NCBI GenBank assembly: GCA_024398995.1
Contig: JAKSIE010000008.1
Span: 1-64,000, forward strand
DNA length: 64,000 nt
Direction of reading: 5' to 3'
DNA from: Fibrobacter sp.
GTDB taxonomy: Bacteria > Fibrobacterota > Fibrobacteria > Fibrobacterales > Fibrobacteraceae
Below are positions 52,304 through 61,681 of the stretch, one piece after another. The translations under genes were made by a program, and so were the position numbers. Position 1 is the stretch's first letter, and every line of letters starts with the position of its first letter. The notes under the pieces are model-generated. The model did not search any database, was not told the origin of the DNA, and was given only the letters and a program-made list of their open reading frames with translations.

Positions 52304-53539
52304 TTAAGAAGCGCTCTTTTCCAAATCCTTGTTGGTCATAGCGCAGACGCAGGAATCGGACCAGACGTTTTCTGCAGTTTCAATCATGTCGATGATTGCA
52401 TAAAGCGGAAGGATCACACCCATAACGCCGATGTTTGCATTCATGCCCACCATGAGGGAAAGGGTCAGGAAGTAGCAGCCCATAGGCACGCCTGCGTTAC
52501 CCACAGCGCTCACCACGGAAATCAGAACCCACATGAGCATGGTGCCGATGGAAAGCTCGATGCCGCTATTCTGCATCACAAAGAGGCTGGTCACCAGAAT
52601 GAAGGCTGCGCAACCGTTCATGTTGATGGTGGTGCAAATGGGGAGCACAAAGCGGGAAATTTCCGGATTCACCTTCAGGTTGTCTTCAGCAGACTGCATA
52701 GTCACAGGCAAAGTTGCAGCGGAGCTCTTGGTGAAGAAAGCCATCATCACAGCGGGGCTCATCTTCTTCAGAACATGGAGCGGGTTGAGGCCGCGAGCCA
52801 AAAGGAACAGCGGAAGCACAATGCAGAACTGAAGAACATTACCGCCCATCACCACAGCGAGGTACTTACCCAAGGAACCCACAACCACGCCAGCATTCAC
52901 CTGAGCGGAAAGCTGTGCGGCAAAGGCAACAACGCCAAGAGGCAAAGCCCAAACGAGAGCGCGGATCAAAGTGAAGAGGAGTTCGCGAAGTCCAAGGATA
53001 ACCTTCAAGAGAACGGACTTGTTTTCGGAATCCGGCATGAAAGCGAGACCAAGGCCAACAGCGGCAGCAACCATCAAGATACCGAGAACGTTACCACTCA
53101 AGAACGGCTGCACCATATTGTTGGGCACAACACTCAAGAAGTGATCATAGTAGCTCATGGCACTCAAGTTCTGAGGCACGTCGCCAGCGGCACCGCTCAC
53201 CACATCCATAGGCAAGTTACCCGGAGCAATGATCAGGTAAAGAATCAGGCCAACTGCAGCGGCAGCGAAAGTGGTAAGGAGGGTGTAAATGATAGTGCGG
53301 CCAAAAATGCGGCCAGTGTTCTTCTTGACACCGAGAGCAGAAAGGGTGGTCATCAAAGCGAGAGCGATGGTGGGAACCGCCACAAACTGGAAAAGGCGAG
53401 TGTAGACAGAAGCGATGAAGTTGATCAGGTTGGTGAGACCTTCGCACTTGATGAGGCCCAGAAGGGCGCCAACGACGAGAGCCACGATCCAAATGATGAT
53501 TTGCTTCTTGGGGAAAGATTTTACTTTAGGAGTTGTCAT
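52304..53539 (-). CDS. dicarboxylate/amino-acid:cation symporter
   Basis: The protein has 411 residues in the DAACS (GltP/DctA) family. Eight membrane helices and two re-entrant hairpins are expected. Family marks are the serine-rich hairpin FFTKSSAATLPVT, CTTINMNGCAAF (the NMDGT position reads NMNGC here) and GNAGVPMGCYF. It imports succinate-like acids or amino acids with Na+ or H+. The altered NMDGT-type motif suggests changed cation or substrate choice. Confidence 0.9.
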   Translation of the reverse strand: MTTPKVKSFPKKQIIIWIVALVVGALLGLIKCEGLTNLINFIASVYTRLFQFVAVPTIALALMTTLSALGVKKNTGRIFGRTIIYTLLTTFAAAAVGLILYLIIAPGNLPMDVVSGAAGDVPQNLSAMSYYDHFLSVVPNNMVQPFLSGNVLGILMVAAAVGLGLAFMPDSENKSVLLKVILGLRELLFTLIRALVWALPLGVVAFAAQLSAQVNAGVVVGSLGKYLAVVMGGNVLQFCIVLPLFLLARGLNPLHVLKKMSPAVMMAFFTKSSAATLPVTMQSAEDNLKVNPEISRFVLPICTTINMNGCAAFILVTSLFVMQNSGIELSIGTMLMWVLISVVSAVGNAGVPMGCYFLTLSLMVGMNANIGVMGVILPLYAIIDMIETAENVWSDSCVCAMTNKDLEKSAS

Positions 53540-53548
53540 TGTTTCCTC

Positions 53549-54178
53549 TTATAATAAGACGCAGCCAATGGCGGCCGCAACCACAATCATTTTGATAGGA
53601 CTAATTTTAATTTTAAAAGGTCCAACCGTAAAGCCCTTGGTCAGGACAAAAGTCAAAACAAACAGCGAAATGCTCACTGCGAAATGGAAAGTGTCATTGG
53701 GATCGCCACCCATGGGCTTTCCAAAAAGTTCCGTGAAAGGATTTCCGAAGTTTTCGTCAGTCATGAGCATCAAGGTGGCTGCAAGCAAAAGTCCCACCAC
53801 CGTGGGGCGCAAGCCCTTGAAAACAGATTGCACTGCAGGATGGTTCATGTGCTTCATAAAGAAGCGGCTAATGAGCAGCATCAAAATCAGGGACGGCAGC
53901 ACCACGGAGAAAGTGGCAACGCAACTTCCCAAAACGCAAACCCAGGGCTCTGCCCCAGAATTCTGCAAAGCCGTGTATCCCGCAAAAGTTGCAGAGTTGA
54001 TTCCGATGGGGCCCGGCGTCATCTGGCTAATAGCCACAATGTCCGTAAAGTCGGCAGCGCTCATCCAACTGTGATTATAAACCACCTCGCGCTGGATCAG
54101 CGAAAGCATGCCGTAGCCGCCGCCAAATCCGAAAAGGCCAATCTGGAAGAAGGTATAGAACAACTGGAGGAAAATCAT
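53549..54178 (-). CDS. chromate-transporter family half protein, second of pair
   Basis: The protein has 209 residues and is one CHR domain: FQIGLFGFGGGYGMLSLIQREVV, then DIVAISQMTPGPIGINSATFAGY, the typical first half of ChrA. Its ATG overlaps the stop of the upstream half gene by 4 bp (ATGA). Paired short CHR proteins form a heteromeric transporter. Chromate export is known for some members, but the real substrate of short pairs is uncertain. Confidence 0.87.
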   Translation of the reverse strand: MIFLQLFYTFFQIGLFGFGGGYGMLSLIQREVVYNHSWMSAADFTDIVAISQMTPGPIGINSATFAGYTALQNSGAEPWVCVLGSCVATFSVVLPSLILMLLISRFFMKHMNHPAVQSVFKGLRPTVVGLLLAATLMLMTDENFGNPFTELFGKPMGGDPNDTFHFAVSISLFVLTFVLTKGFTVGPFKIKISPIKMIVVAAAIGCVLL

Positions 54179-54756
54179 TTCGTGATCCCCTTACGGCCCA
54201 CCAAGTAGCCGCCCACACTAGCCGCAAGAATAATCAGAATTGGCGACACGCCCAAAAGCCAAATCAAAAGGGCGCTCACAATAGGAATCCAGAACGTGTA
54301 ACGGTTCAGCTTCGCCTTCTTCGCCAGATTAAATGTGGGCACCGCAATCAGCGCCACCACAGCGGGGCGAATCCCGCGGAAAGCCGCGGCCACCATCTGG
54401 TTGTCCTTGAACTGATGGAAGAAAAGCGCAATGAGCAAAATGATGATGAAGGACGGGAGCGCGGTCCCGATGCAGCAAGTCAACGCCCCCTTCACACGCC
54501 TCAGGCGGTACCCGATAAAGATAGCGATGTTCACCGCGAATATCCCGGGACAACTCTGTGCAATCGCCATCAGGTCCACGAACTCATCGTGACTCACCCA
54601 CTTCTTTTTCTCGATGATTTCCGCCTCGATCAGCGGAATCATGGCGTAGCCCCCGCCAATAGTAAACAGCCCAATCTTGAAGAACGTCAAGAAAGAATCA
54701 AGGTAAATGTTGCGGGAAGCCTGCGCGGCCTCTGACTGGTGAGAATTTTCGGGCAT
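54175..54756 (-). CDS. chromate-transporter family half protein, first of pair
   Basis: The protein has 193 residues and is one CHR domain: FFKIGLFTIGGGYAMIPLIEAEII, MAIAQSCPGIFAVNIAIFIGY and the C-terminal glycine-rich helix ending GGYLVGRKG. It partners with the next gene by the ATGA overlap. The ATG at 54756 is used; an in-frame TTG lies 2 codons upstream. Confidence 0.87.
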   Translation of the reverse strand: MPENSHQSEAAQASRNIYLDSFLTFFKIGLFTIGGGYAMIPLIEAEIIEKKKWVSHDEFVDLMAIAQSCPGIFAVNIAIFIGYRLRRVKGALTCCIGTALPSFIIILLIALFFHQFKDNQMVAAAFRGIRPAVVALIAVPTFNLAKKAKLNRYTFWIPIVSALLIWLLGVSPILIILAASVGGYLVGRKGITK

Positions 54757-54813
54757 GTGCAAAATTTAGAAAAAAACACCCTTCCTCTCTCCTGATGAAT
54801 ATATTTTATTTCT

Positions 54814-57219
54814 ATGTCCAAACAAGATTACGAAAATTTTTTAAAGAACCCCCTCAATATTAATGATCGATACCCTACCATAGAAGAAGTCCTGCTGTCA
54901 TTAGATTTGGTTCTACCTCACAATGACAAAGAGCGAGGCTATGGTGCCGAAAATAAAAATTCCTTCGACAATGTCAAAGCTAGGATTTTCAATAGCAAAA
55001 TCGGTCGACAGAACATAAACAAAACCGATATTACTTTGTATCTGAACTACTTCGGAATCAAAACAAAAACCTTTTTGGATGATTTTTCAAAGATAATCAG
55101 CGAACCATTATGCTATTGGAAGGATTCTTATATCCTTGGAATTCTTAATCTTTATTTTCGTGAAATCATGAATGTTCCTGACAATTGGGACAACTGTTAT
55201 GGAATGAAGCAAAAACCATTAAACACGGAACCATTCACAACCCTAGTAAAAGAACTTGACCTAAAATTTAGCGATAAAAATCTCTCCGACAACTACCGAA
55301 ACTGGTGTAACGGAACAACTCCTACCATTGACAACTTAATGACCTTTTTTGAGGCATTAGATAGCTATCCAGAACAAAAAAAGAAATTTTGGAGAGAAAC
55401 AGTCCTTAAAAAATGGTTTTGTCAAAAATGTCAGGTTTTTTCCATAAAATACGATCCCAACGAATCTGATGATGTTCGGGCAAGGACAAGTGAAGACATC
55501 AATAAAAAATTTGCTCAGATGCACACGCACGATGATCCAGGAACACTTGATGAAAACACATCTTGGATTGAACAGGCGAAAGAACAATTCTATCCCTTCG
55601 CCTATTCCGGTATTTTGTGTCTTGATATCATGCATTTGATTCTACAGCGAAAATTTAAGGATGCTTCAGAACTAGTAAAAAAAATTATTCCCTTAATTTT
55701 CTATTGCGCCGATAGTGCCTCCCATTTTTGGTACGGAACAATATTGTCACTATTAGCAGCCCAATGCCTAGACAAGAACGTAGATAAAAAGGACAAAATA
55801 TCCCTCAAAGGATATTTCAAAAAGGTCTATTCTATTGGATGTATTCTTGGGTACGAAAATGACGCTTTTAACCTAGATGATAAAGATAAAGAGAAGGTTA
55901 TCCATGAGAAATATGCCCGTCGTTTTAATGACTGGTGTTCCGAACTTCATTTTTACGATAAGGGATTAAGTGCTAAACGTTGTTTCCCAAAACCAAACTA
56001 TAAAAAAGCCAATCAGCAAAAGATTGATTTTGGAACAGCGGTTAGATGTCCACAAATTGTCTTCTTCTCTCAATTGAATGAGTATGAAATCGTTCAAAAA
56101 CTTTTAGAAAGTGGTGCCCAAATTACCAACACGCCATCAACGAACGAATCCGCACTATACTGGAGTTTGGTAACTTTAGGGGTCAACACTCATTTGTCTT
56201 TTGGTCGCACTACAATTATGACACCCAATTCTAATATTACAAGGGACTTTGGTGATTACGCTTATAAGGCAAAGGAAATTCCTTGTAGTGATTTTCTGCA
56301 ACATCTCAAAGCAGGTGTTTCTGTTGAAGATAGTCTTGAGTCATCATATAAGCTATTCAAGGAAATCAAAGATCAAGAACGCACAACAGCCCATAAGATT
56401 TACAACGCTCTCTTACCGCACTATAAGGATTCTAAAAATACCTATCCTGGTGTTATATTCCAGAAACAAACTGCTTCATTTGAAAGTATCTTAAACCGCG
56501 CAGTATGTACCGGCGATGTGGACATACTATCGGATGTAATAGACTTATATAAGGCTTACCGCAAGGATCCTCAAGCAGATTGGATAGACGAAATTGCTGA
56601 AAGACCTCAACCCCGAACGGCCCTATTCTGGATAGTACGATTATATAGATATATTGATGAATATGATGTTCATTTCGATCGTTTAGTCAATGAGCCATTT
56701 TCAAATTTCTTTGATATGTCTGATATAGAGCATTATATGGCGGAATACCGAACCATATCTTCTCCAAACGACCCAACCATGTATACTGAACATTTATTGA
56801 ACGTCAACCACGAACTAAACCACGTTGGAAATATATTCTATCAAAACCACCTGCAAGTATGCGAACATCGGTATATGGGTGAAATTCTTACAGAAAGCGT
56901 ACTAAGATCCATGCTCAAACTATTGCTGCATAATCACGCCAATCCATTAACTTTAATTGACGGAGAGCCTATCAATCGACGCAAAGAGTATAATTCCATG
57001 CTGGAAGCGATTGAAGTAGGATGGCTTGATGGTATAAAAATGATGGTTGAAACAATTTTACAGGACGATTCTTTCAAGGTCAACTTCAATATTAAGGACC
57101 TGAAAGAATATGCTTTGGATTGTGCGGTTATTTTGGAAGAATCAAAGATGGTAAACTGGAAAAAAAGAGCACAACGTTGCCGAGCAGTAGCTCAATACTT
57201 TGAATCACTCACAAAATAA
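54814..57219 (+). CDS. large orphan protein with ankyrin-like segments
   Basis: The protein has 801 residues with no signal peptide or membrane helix. It is rich in Lys, Asn, Tyr and Asp, and the gene is visibly more A/T-rich than its neighbours, a sign of transfer. The C-terminal half has two ankyrin-like stretches: EYEIVQKLLESGAQITN near 428 and LRSMLKLLLHNHANPLTL near 703. The N-terminal part (about 1-200) is helical and may resemble an HTH-like region. The family is unknown. It stands alone between the chromate pair (divergent) and its own terminator, which is a typical place for a defence or effector gene, but no domain proves that. Confidence 0.6.
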   Translation: MSKQDYENFLKNPLNINDRYPTIEEVLLSLDLVLPHNDKERGYGAENKNSFDNVKARIFNSKIGRQNINKTDITLYLNYFGIKTKTFLDDFSKIISEPLCYWKDSYILGILNLYFREIMNVPDNWDNCYGMKQKPLNTEPFTTLVKELDLKFSDKNLSDNYRNWCNGTTPTIDNLMTFFEALDSYPEQKKKFWRETVLKKWFCQKCQVFSIKYDPNESDDVRARTSEDINKKFAQMHTHDDPGTLDENTSWIEQAKEQFYPFAYSGILCLDIMHLILQRKFKDASELVKKIIPLIFYCADSASHFWYGTILSLLAAQCLDKNVDKKDKISLKGYFKKVYSIGCILGYENDAFNLDDKDKEKVIHEKYARRFNDWCSELHFYDKGLSAKRCFPKPNYKKANQQKIDFGTAVRCPQIVFFSQLNEYEIVQKLLESGAQITNTPSTNESALYWSLVTLGVNTHLSFGRTTIMTPNSNITRDFGDYAYKAKEIPCSDFLQHLKAGVSVEDSLESSYKLFKEIKDQERTTAHKIYNALLPHYKDSKNTYPGVIFQKQTASFESILNRAVCTGDVDILSDVIDLYKAYRKDPQADWIDEIAERPQPRTALFWIVRLYRYIDEYDVHFDRLVNEPFSNFFDMSDIEHYMAEYRTISSPNDPTMYTEHLLNVNHELNHVGNIFYQNHLQVCEHRYMGEILTESVLRSMLKLLLHNHANPLTLIDGEPINRRKEYNSMLEAIEVGWLDGIKMMVETILQDDSFKVNFNIKDLKEYALDCAVILEESKMVNWKKRAQRCRAVAQYFESLTK

Positions 57220-57227
57220 CAAAATAG

Positions 57228-57267
57228 AAAAAGTGGCGAAATTCAATGAATTTCGCCACTTTTTTAT
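57228..57267 (+). terminator. intrinsic terminator after orphan gene
   Basis: AAGTGGCGAAATTC and GAATTTCGCCACTT form a 14-bp perfect stem around AAT, followed by TTTT. Confidence 0.92.
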
Positions 57268-57442
57268 GAAATAATTTTCTTGAACTCTCTACACTAGGTT
57301 TCGCAGAGTCCAAAAGCTCTCTTTGTATGGCCACCGCAAAAGTCCGGAGCCTTCTTGTCCCTTTTTGTCCCTTTCATCAAATCTAAATCTGTAAAAGAAG
57401 GCGGGAAGGACGCCTCAAACCACTTTAACAAAGGAAATTGAA

Positions 57443-58207
57443 ATGAATGGCATCACCATTACCCAACGTCTGCGATTCGCAAAAAGTTACGGCACTCCCA
57501 TTGCCATCACAAGCGAAGATTGCGCAGCCAGTAAAATGGACCAAATGAAAAAAATCATTGAGCGGAATAATATTTATGACTTGCAAGTCCTAGAATTCTG
57601 CACTTTAAAAATACGCCAAATTCGCGAGCAATTTACCAGCTTACGCAACAAAGCGAATGATATGCTGCAGTTCATCGTAGCCCGTAAACCGGCGAACGCA
57701 AGAATATTATACAGCAACGTAACTGAAGGTCAGCGTTTCACTAGCGAATGGTGGGAGCGTGAGGCTAGTCGCAAGTTTGAAGTTCTGAACCCCAAGCTTT
57801 TCCAGGGGCAAACTTGCTCCAAGAAAAGAACGCAAAAGAGTTTGATACAACAAGCCATGCGTCCGGATTTGCGATGCGATATTCCCATCGTTTTAATTTC
57901 CGGAAGCAACTTCGACATAGAAGCCCTTGAAAATTCCTGTGGGTTCAAAATTGCACGCCACATCCCCGTAGAACGCAACGAAAAGGCAACAAAGAAACTT
58001 CAAGCCTTGTGGAATACCACCCACATGCTGGAATTTGGAATTATAGTCTGCCTGTGCAAGCATATTTCACATACTGCAACACAGACAATCGAAAGGAATA
58101 TTAAGGGTAGTTCTGATTGGGAAATGATCAACAGCTTCAACGACAACGTCCAAATGATTTCTGAAAAAATCAAGGATGCTATCGCGAGGCATGAAAGGGA
58201 AAAATAG
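57443..58207 (+). CDS. hypothetical protein
   Basis: The protein has 254 residues, basic and mostly helical, with no membrane segment. It holds scattered cysteines and a lysine-rich turn (SKKRTQKSLIQQAMRP). AAAGGAAA precedes the ATG. It is convergent with 58213-58641. The 175 bp upstream contains two copies of TTGTCCCTTT. Family not recognised. Confidence 0.5.
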   Translation: MNGITITQRLRFAKSYGTPIAITSEDCAASKMDQMKKIIERNNIYDLQVLEFCTLKIRQIREQFTSLRNKANDMLQFIVARKPANARILYSNVTEGQRFTSEWWEREASRKFEVLNPKLFQGQTCSKKRTQKSLIQQAMRPDLRCDIPIVLISGSNFDIEALENSCGFKIARHIPVERNEKATKKLQALWNTTHMLEFGIIVCLCKHISHTATQTIERNIKGSSDWEMINSFNDNVQMISEKIKDAIARHEREK

Positions 58208-58212
58208 TTCGC

Positions 58213-58641
58213 CTACCGGCCCCATTCCTCGTCGGCCTCTTCCTTTTCAACTCGATTGATAACTGCCTTTTGCGCTTCAGCCCAAAAGTCAACACCATAA
58301 TCCTTGATAATCAAACGTTTGGAAATGCAATTCTTTTTACCCACCACAACAGTACCATCATCAAGGAGGTAGTTCCGTAAATTAGTCAGATAGTCTATTG
58401 CCAACGAAAGTCGTGATTTATCTGGGCAGTCTTTTTCCAGTGCACTAGGAGAATCTGACTTGGGAGGCTTTTTCCAGAACTTCTTTACGCGTTCGTAATT
58501 GAATTCGTAATCGAAGTCATCTTCATGAAGCGTAAGTTCGTAACGCTCCGCAGCTTTGGCAAAAGTCAACTGACGTTCACGAAACAGCCCATGAAGTTCG
58601 TTTCGCAATCTTCGCCACTTTTCTACAGAATCTTCAATCAT
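58213..58641 (-). CDS. hypothetical protein
   Basis: The protein has 142 residues, charged and helical (SVEKWRRLRNELHGLFRERQ), with a Trp/Lys/Pro stretch in the middle (FWKKPPKSDSPS). The ATG at 58641 lies 4 bp after the stop of the upstream exported-protein gene, so translation is likely coupled. It appears cytoplasmic. No family. Confidence 0.5.
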   Translation of the reverse strand: MIEDSVEKWRRLRNELHGLFRERQLTFAKAAERYELTLHEDDFDYEFNYERVKKFWKKPPKSDSPSALEKDCPDKSRLSLAIDYLTNLRNYLLDDGTVVVGKKNCISKRLIIKDYGVDFWAEAQKAVINRVEKEEADEEWGR

Positions 58642-58645
58642 TGAA

Positions 58646-59032
58646 TTAACGGGGGCAACTAGAACTGACAATACTACCGATATCAGCAGCACTCATTTTT
58701 TTCTTGCATTCAAAATCCTGGATTGCCTTGGCACACTTTTCGGTACGAGCCGCAACGCTAGCCACTCCAGAACAGGAATTGAGGCAAGCATCCATCAATC
58801 TATACTCCACCACAATGTCAAAGCGCTCACAACTAAACTTTTTGTGCAAGAAAGCACCTGCCGCAGCAGCTGCCAGCGCTATACCGCCCTTTTCCACGAC
58901 TTCTTCCGTAGAAGATTCGCTGGCCTTAAGTTCCACACGGGATCCGCAATCACAGGGAGCACAAGTTGCAGCCGATTGAGCATAGGCAGAAACAAATGCA
59001 GTCAACAAAAATACAGTAAGGATCTTTTTCAT
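58646..59032 (-). CDS. exported cysteine-rich hypothetical protein
   Basis: The protein has 128 residues. A signal peptide (about 1-18, ending SAYAQ) is followed by CAPCDCGS, a glycine/alanine hydrophobic stretch (about 50-62) and a C-terminal region with paired cysteines (ACLNSCSG, EKCAKAIQDFECKK). Disulfides or a metal site are likely. No Shine-Dalgarno sequence precedes the ATG. No family. Confidence 0.5.
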   Translation of the reverse strand: MKKILTVFLLTAFVSAYAQSAATCAPCDCGSRVELKASESSTEEVVEKGGIALAAAAAGAFLHKKFSCERFDIVVEYRLMDACLNSCSGVASVAARTEKCAKAIQDFECKKKMSAADIGSIVSSSCPR

Positions 59033-59107
59033 ACAAACAAATATAATACGAAATTCACCAGATGTTCAAAAATGCATTAATCAATATTCAAAGTTACAGA
59101 GGTTTTT

Positions 59108-60568
59108 ATGTTTGGATTTAAAAGCAGAAAACAGAAAGAAGCAGAACGACTTGCCAAGGAGAAAGAACTTCAAGAAACGGAAGCCAAGCGCCTTGCTAAA
59201 GAGGCGAAACTTGAGGAACGAATCAACAACTCGGAGTCCCTCCAAAAGGCTAACGAACAGCTGCAACAAAGCGCCCAGGAGACCTTGAACGGTTCTCTCG
59301 CCCTGGCCCAGGAAAATCATCGTCTCTCAGTCGAAATGAAAGAGATGGTGGAAAGACACCAGCAGAAGGAAGCCAACCTCAACGCTAGAGAAAAACGCAT
59401 CAAGGACGATGAGGAGAAAACCCGCAAGTACCTTATGTCGGCAGAGGAAAAGTATGCGCAGGCAAGGCAAAAAGAAATCCTGCTGCAAGGCAGGGATAGC
59501 GAACTAAAGCGCAATGAACAACTCGTCCAGAAAAAGGATAAGGAACTCGACAAGGAACGCAAGGACATCAAGGAGCGCGAAAAAGATGCCCAGGAGACCA
59601 AGGAAAAATACGATGCGCTAAAAGCCAAGTTGGATGCTAAAAAAAGCGAAACTGAACGTTTGAATCAAGAGGCCAAGGAAAACGCAAAGGCCGCAGCAAA
59701 AGAACGTTCCGAAGCGGACTCCATTTTCGCAAAGGCAAAAACCGCGGCTGAGGATATGGCCGCCAAGGAAGAAGCCCTCCGCAAGGGCTACGAAGAGAAA
59801 AGCGACGCCTTGAATGAAAAGATTGCTGAATACGATCGTAAGATTGCAGAAATGGATCAGATCAAGGAGCAGTTTGAGGACATCAGCTTCGACGATACCG
59901 AAGATGGTCGCAAGGCAAAAATCGTTGTCAAGGAAACCATCCGACAGGGTATGAAAGCAGCCGAAGGTCTGATGGATTCATTTAAAGAACTGGACGAGAA
60001 ATACTGCAGCGGGACCTTCAAGGGATTCGCTGTACCTTTAAGCGAAATTGACGACGACCTTTCTGACCTTAAGGTCCAATACCAGCAAGTGGTAGATCAC
60101 GCCGAAGCAAGCGGAATACAGGCTCTCGTAGCAAAACTGATCGATTCCATTGAACAGTCCATCGTCAATGCAACCAACAGCAAGGACAAATGGGATTTCG
60201 CTGAATGCTACCGCAATATCCAGCAGGGGCTAACCACTTGCAAGAACTACGAGATCCTGGTGCAGATTCTTTGCAGCGGAGACACAGGCTCCGAAGAGGA
60301 GGCCGGCACTCCGGATGACTTTGAGGAATTCGTGGACTACTACGAAATTCTGGAAGTTGATGAAGACGCAAGCGAAAAGGAAATTCAGCGCGCCTACAAG
60401 AAACAGGCAAAAAAATGGCATCCGGACAAATTCGCATCGGCCTCTGAAGAAGACCGCCTCGCTGCAGAAGAAAAGATGCGCCAAATCAATAAGGCAAAGG
60501 AAGTTTTGCTGGACGAAACCAAACGAAACGAATTCAACCAAAGAAGAAACATGCGCAAAGCCGCATAA
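59108..60568 (+). CDS. long coiled-coil protein with C-terminal J domain
   Basis: The protein has 486 residues. About residues 1-260 form one long coiled coil rich in Glu, Lys and Ala. A helical middle part (about 270-400) follows, and the C-terminal end (about 418-486) is a J domain: DYYEILEVDEDASEKEIQRAYKKQAKKWHPDKF, described here in parts, with the HPD motif in WHPDKF. It would recruit and stimulate a DnaK-type chaperone. It is followed after 9 bp by a VWA-domain gene and then an asparagine-rich small gene, so all three form an operon. No zinc-finger or DnaJ C-terminal domain is present. The residue run above is a composite of adjacent motifs DYYEILEVD and AYKKQAKKWHPDKF. Confidence 0.82.
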   Translation: MFGFKSRKQKEAERLAKEKELQETEAKRLAKEAKLEERINNSESLQKANEQLQQSAQETLNGSLALAQENHRLSVEMKEMVERHQQKEANLNAREKRIKDDEEKTRKYLMSAEEKYAQARQKEILLQGRDSELKRNEQLVQKKDKELDKERKDIKEREKDAQETKEKYDALKAKLDAKKSETERLNQEAKENAKAAAKERSEADSIFAKAKTAAEDMAAKEEALRKGYEEKSDALNEKIAEYDRKIAEMDQIKEQFEDISFDDTEDGRKAKIVVKETIRQGMKAAEGLMDSFKELDEKYCSGTFKGFAVPLSEIDDDLSDLKVQYQQVVDHAEASGIQALVAKLIDSIEQSIVNATNSKDKWDFAECYRNIQQGLTTCKNYEILVQILCSGDTGSEEEAGTPDDFEEFVDYYEILEVDEDASEKEIQRAYKKQAKKWHPDKFASASEEDRLAAEEKMRQINKAKEVLLDETKRNEFNQRRNMRKAA

Positions 60569-60577
60569 GGAGTAAAT

Positions 60578-61507
60578 ATGAGCAAAGAACTGATCCTCCC
60601 CACCATAAAGAAAGGTGGCGCACTGGCCGCAGTCAAGGGCGGCACCCACAAGATTGCAACTCTAGACCTTTCCAAGAAAGCCGGGGTCATCAAGGCACTG
60701 AAGGATGACGCCAGCTCCATCCAGGAACAGATGCAACAGAAATACCACGGCCTCGACCTGATGCTGGTTGGAGACCTCACTATTTCTATGACGCCCTATC
60801 ATACCCTGTTAAAAAACAAGTTTCATGAAATATCCAAAACACTTTTCCCCCTCATCCCAAATTTGCGAATAGGAATTATGTTCTATCTGGATCACGGCTA
60901 TGACAATCCCTATGTAACCACCATATGCCAGCCCACAAACAGCCTGCAAGAAATCAAGGCATTCATTGACGCAACACATACTGGAAACGGCGGTGACGCA
61001 GATGAAGCTGTAGAAGACGCACTCAATGACCTACTTCATAATGTACAGTGGCACGAAGTTCACAACCGTTCCGTGGTTCTCTTCGGCGATGCCAAGTGTC
61101 ATAGACCGGAACAATGCCCGGATCATTATGATTTCTTTGAAATCACCAAGGGACTGTTCAACAAGCAAACAACCATTAATACTGTTTACTGCGGCCGGGA
61201 CCATATCCAAAACATGAATGTAGTTGAAATTGGTGACTTCAACAAACCATTTTATCTTAGTAATGATGCTGAATTTTTCGCATGGCTTGCTAACGTAACC
61301 GGAGGCATGGCAATTACCGTCGAAAACGTCGGTGATCTACTAGACATTATCCTTACCGCCGCCGCAAAGGATGGCGGCAAACTGGAAGAATTCGCTAAGA
61401 CCGTATCTCGCGAACCACAGAAACTGAAGCTCATTGAAATGGCCAAGAAGGCCGAAACACGCCTACTCACAGCTCGCAAGAACATGATGCTGGGCTACTC
61501 AAAGTAA
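60578..61507 (+). CDS. VWA-domain protein
   Basis: The protein has 309 residues. A von Willebrand factor A fold (about 55-270) has a MIDAS-like start (LMLVGDLTISMTPY, with D-x-T-x-S), then GNGGDADEAVEDAL (the conserved Thr/Asp loop) and SVVLFGDAKCH. It is probably a metal-dependent adaptor in the cytoplasm. AAGGAG precedes the ATG. It sits between the J-domain gene and the small NQLN protein gene. VWA and J-domain pairings are known from chaperone-like and stress modules, but this exact set is not one I recognise. Confidence 0.8.
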   Translation: MSKELILPTIKKGGALAAVKGGTHKIATLDLSKKAGVIKALKDDASSIQEQMQQKYHGLDLMLVGDLTISMTPYHTLLKNKFHEISKTLFPLIPNLRIGIMFYLDHGYDNPYVTTICQPTNSLQEIKAFIDATHTGNGGDADEAVEDALNDLLHNVQWHEVHNRSVVLFGDAKCHRPEQCPDHYDFFEITKGLFNKQTTINTVYCGRDHIQNMNVVEIGDFNKPFYLSNDAEFFAWLANVTGGMAITVENVGDLLDIILTAAAKDGGKLEEFAKTVSREPQKLKLIEMAKKAETRLLTARKNMMLGYSK

Positions 61508-61531
61508 ACACCAAAATACAAGGAGACATCT

Positions 61532-61681
61532 ATGTCCAAACAGTTGAACCTCAACAATCATGCCAACCAGCTTAATTCCAACAAGGGAACCTGTGGAATT
61601 AACAAGCAGTACAAAGCCGTCCTGGACAACCGTTCCAACCAGCTGAATCCTAACAACAAACTCTACAAGGGAGGCAAGTAA
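61532..61681 (+). CDS. small asparagine-rich NQLN-repeat protein, 49 aa
   Basis: The protein has 49 residues with two copies of the pattern N-x-x-N-Q-L-N-x-N (NNHANQLNSN and DNRSNQLNPNN). Small proteins with this NxLNPN pattern are widespread and unexplained. AAGGAGA lies 7 bases before the ATG. It is the third gene of the J-domain / VWA operon, 24 bp after the VWA stop. Confidence 0.75.
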   Translation: MSKQLNLNNHANQLNSNKGTCGINKQYKAVLDNRSNQLNPNNKLYKGGK

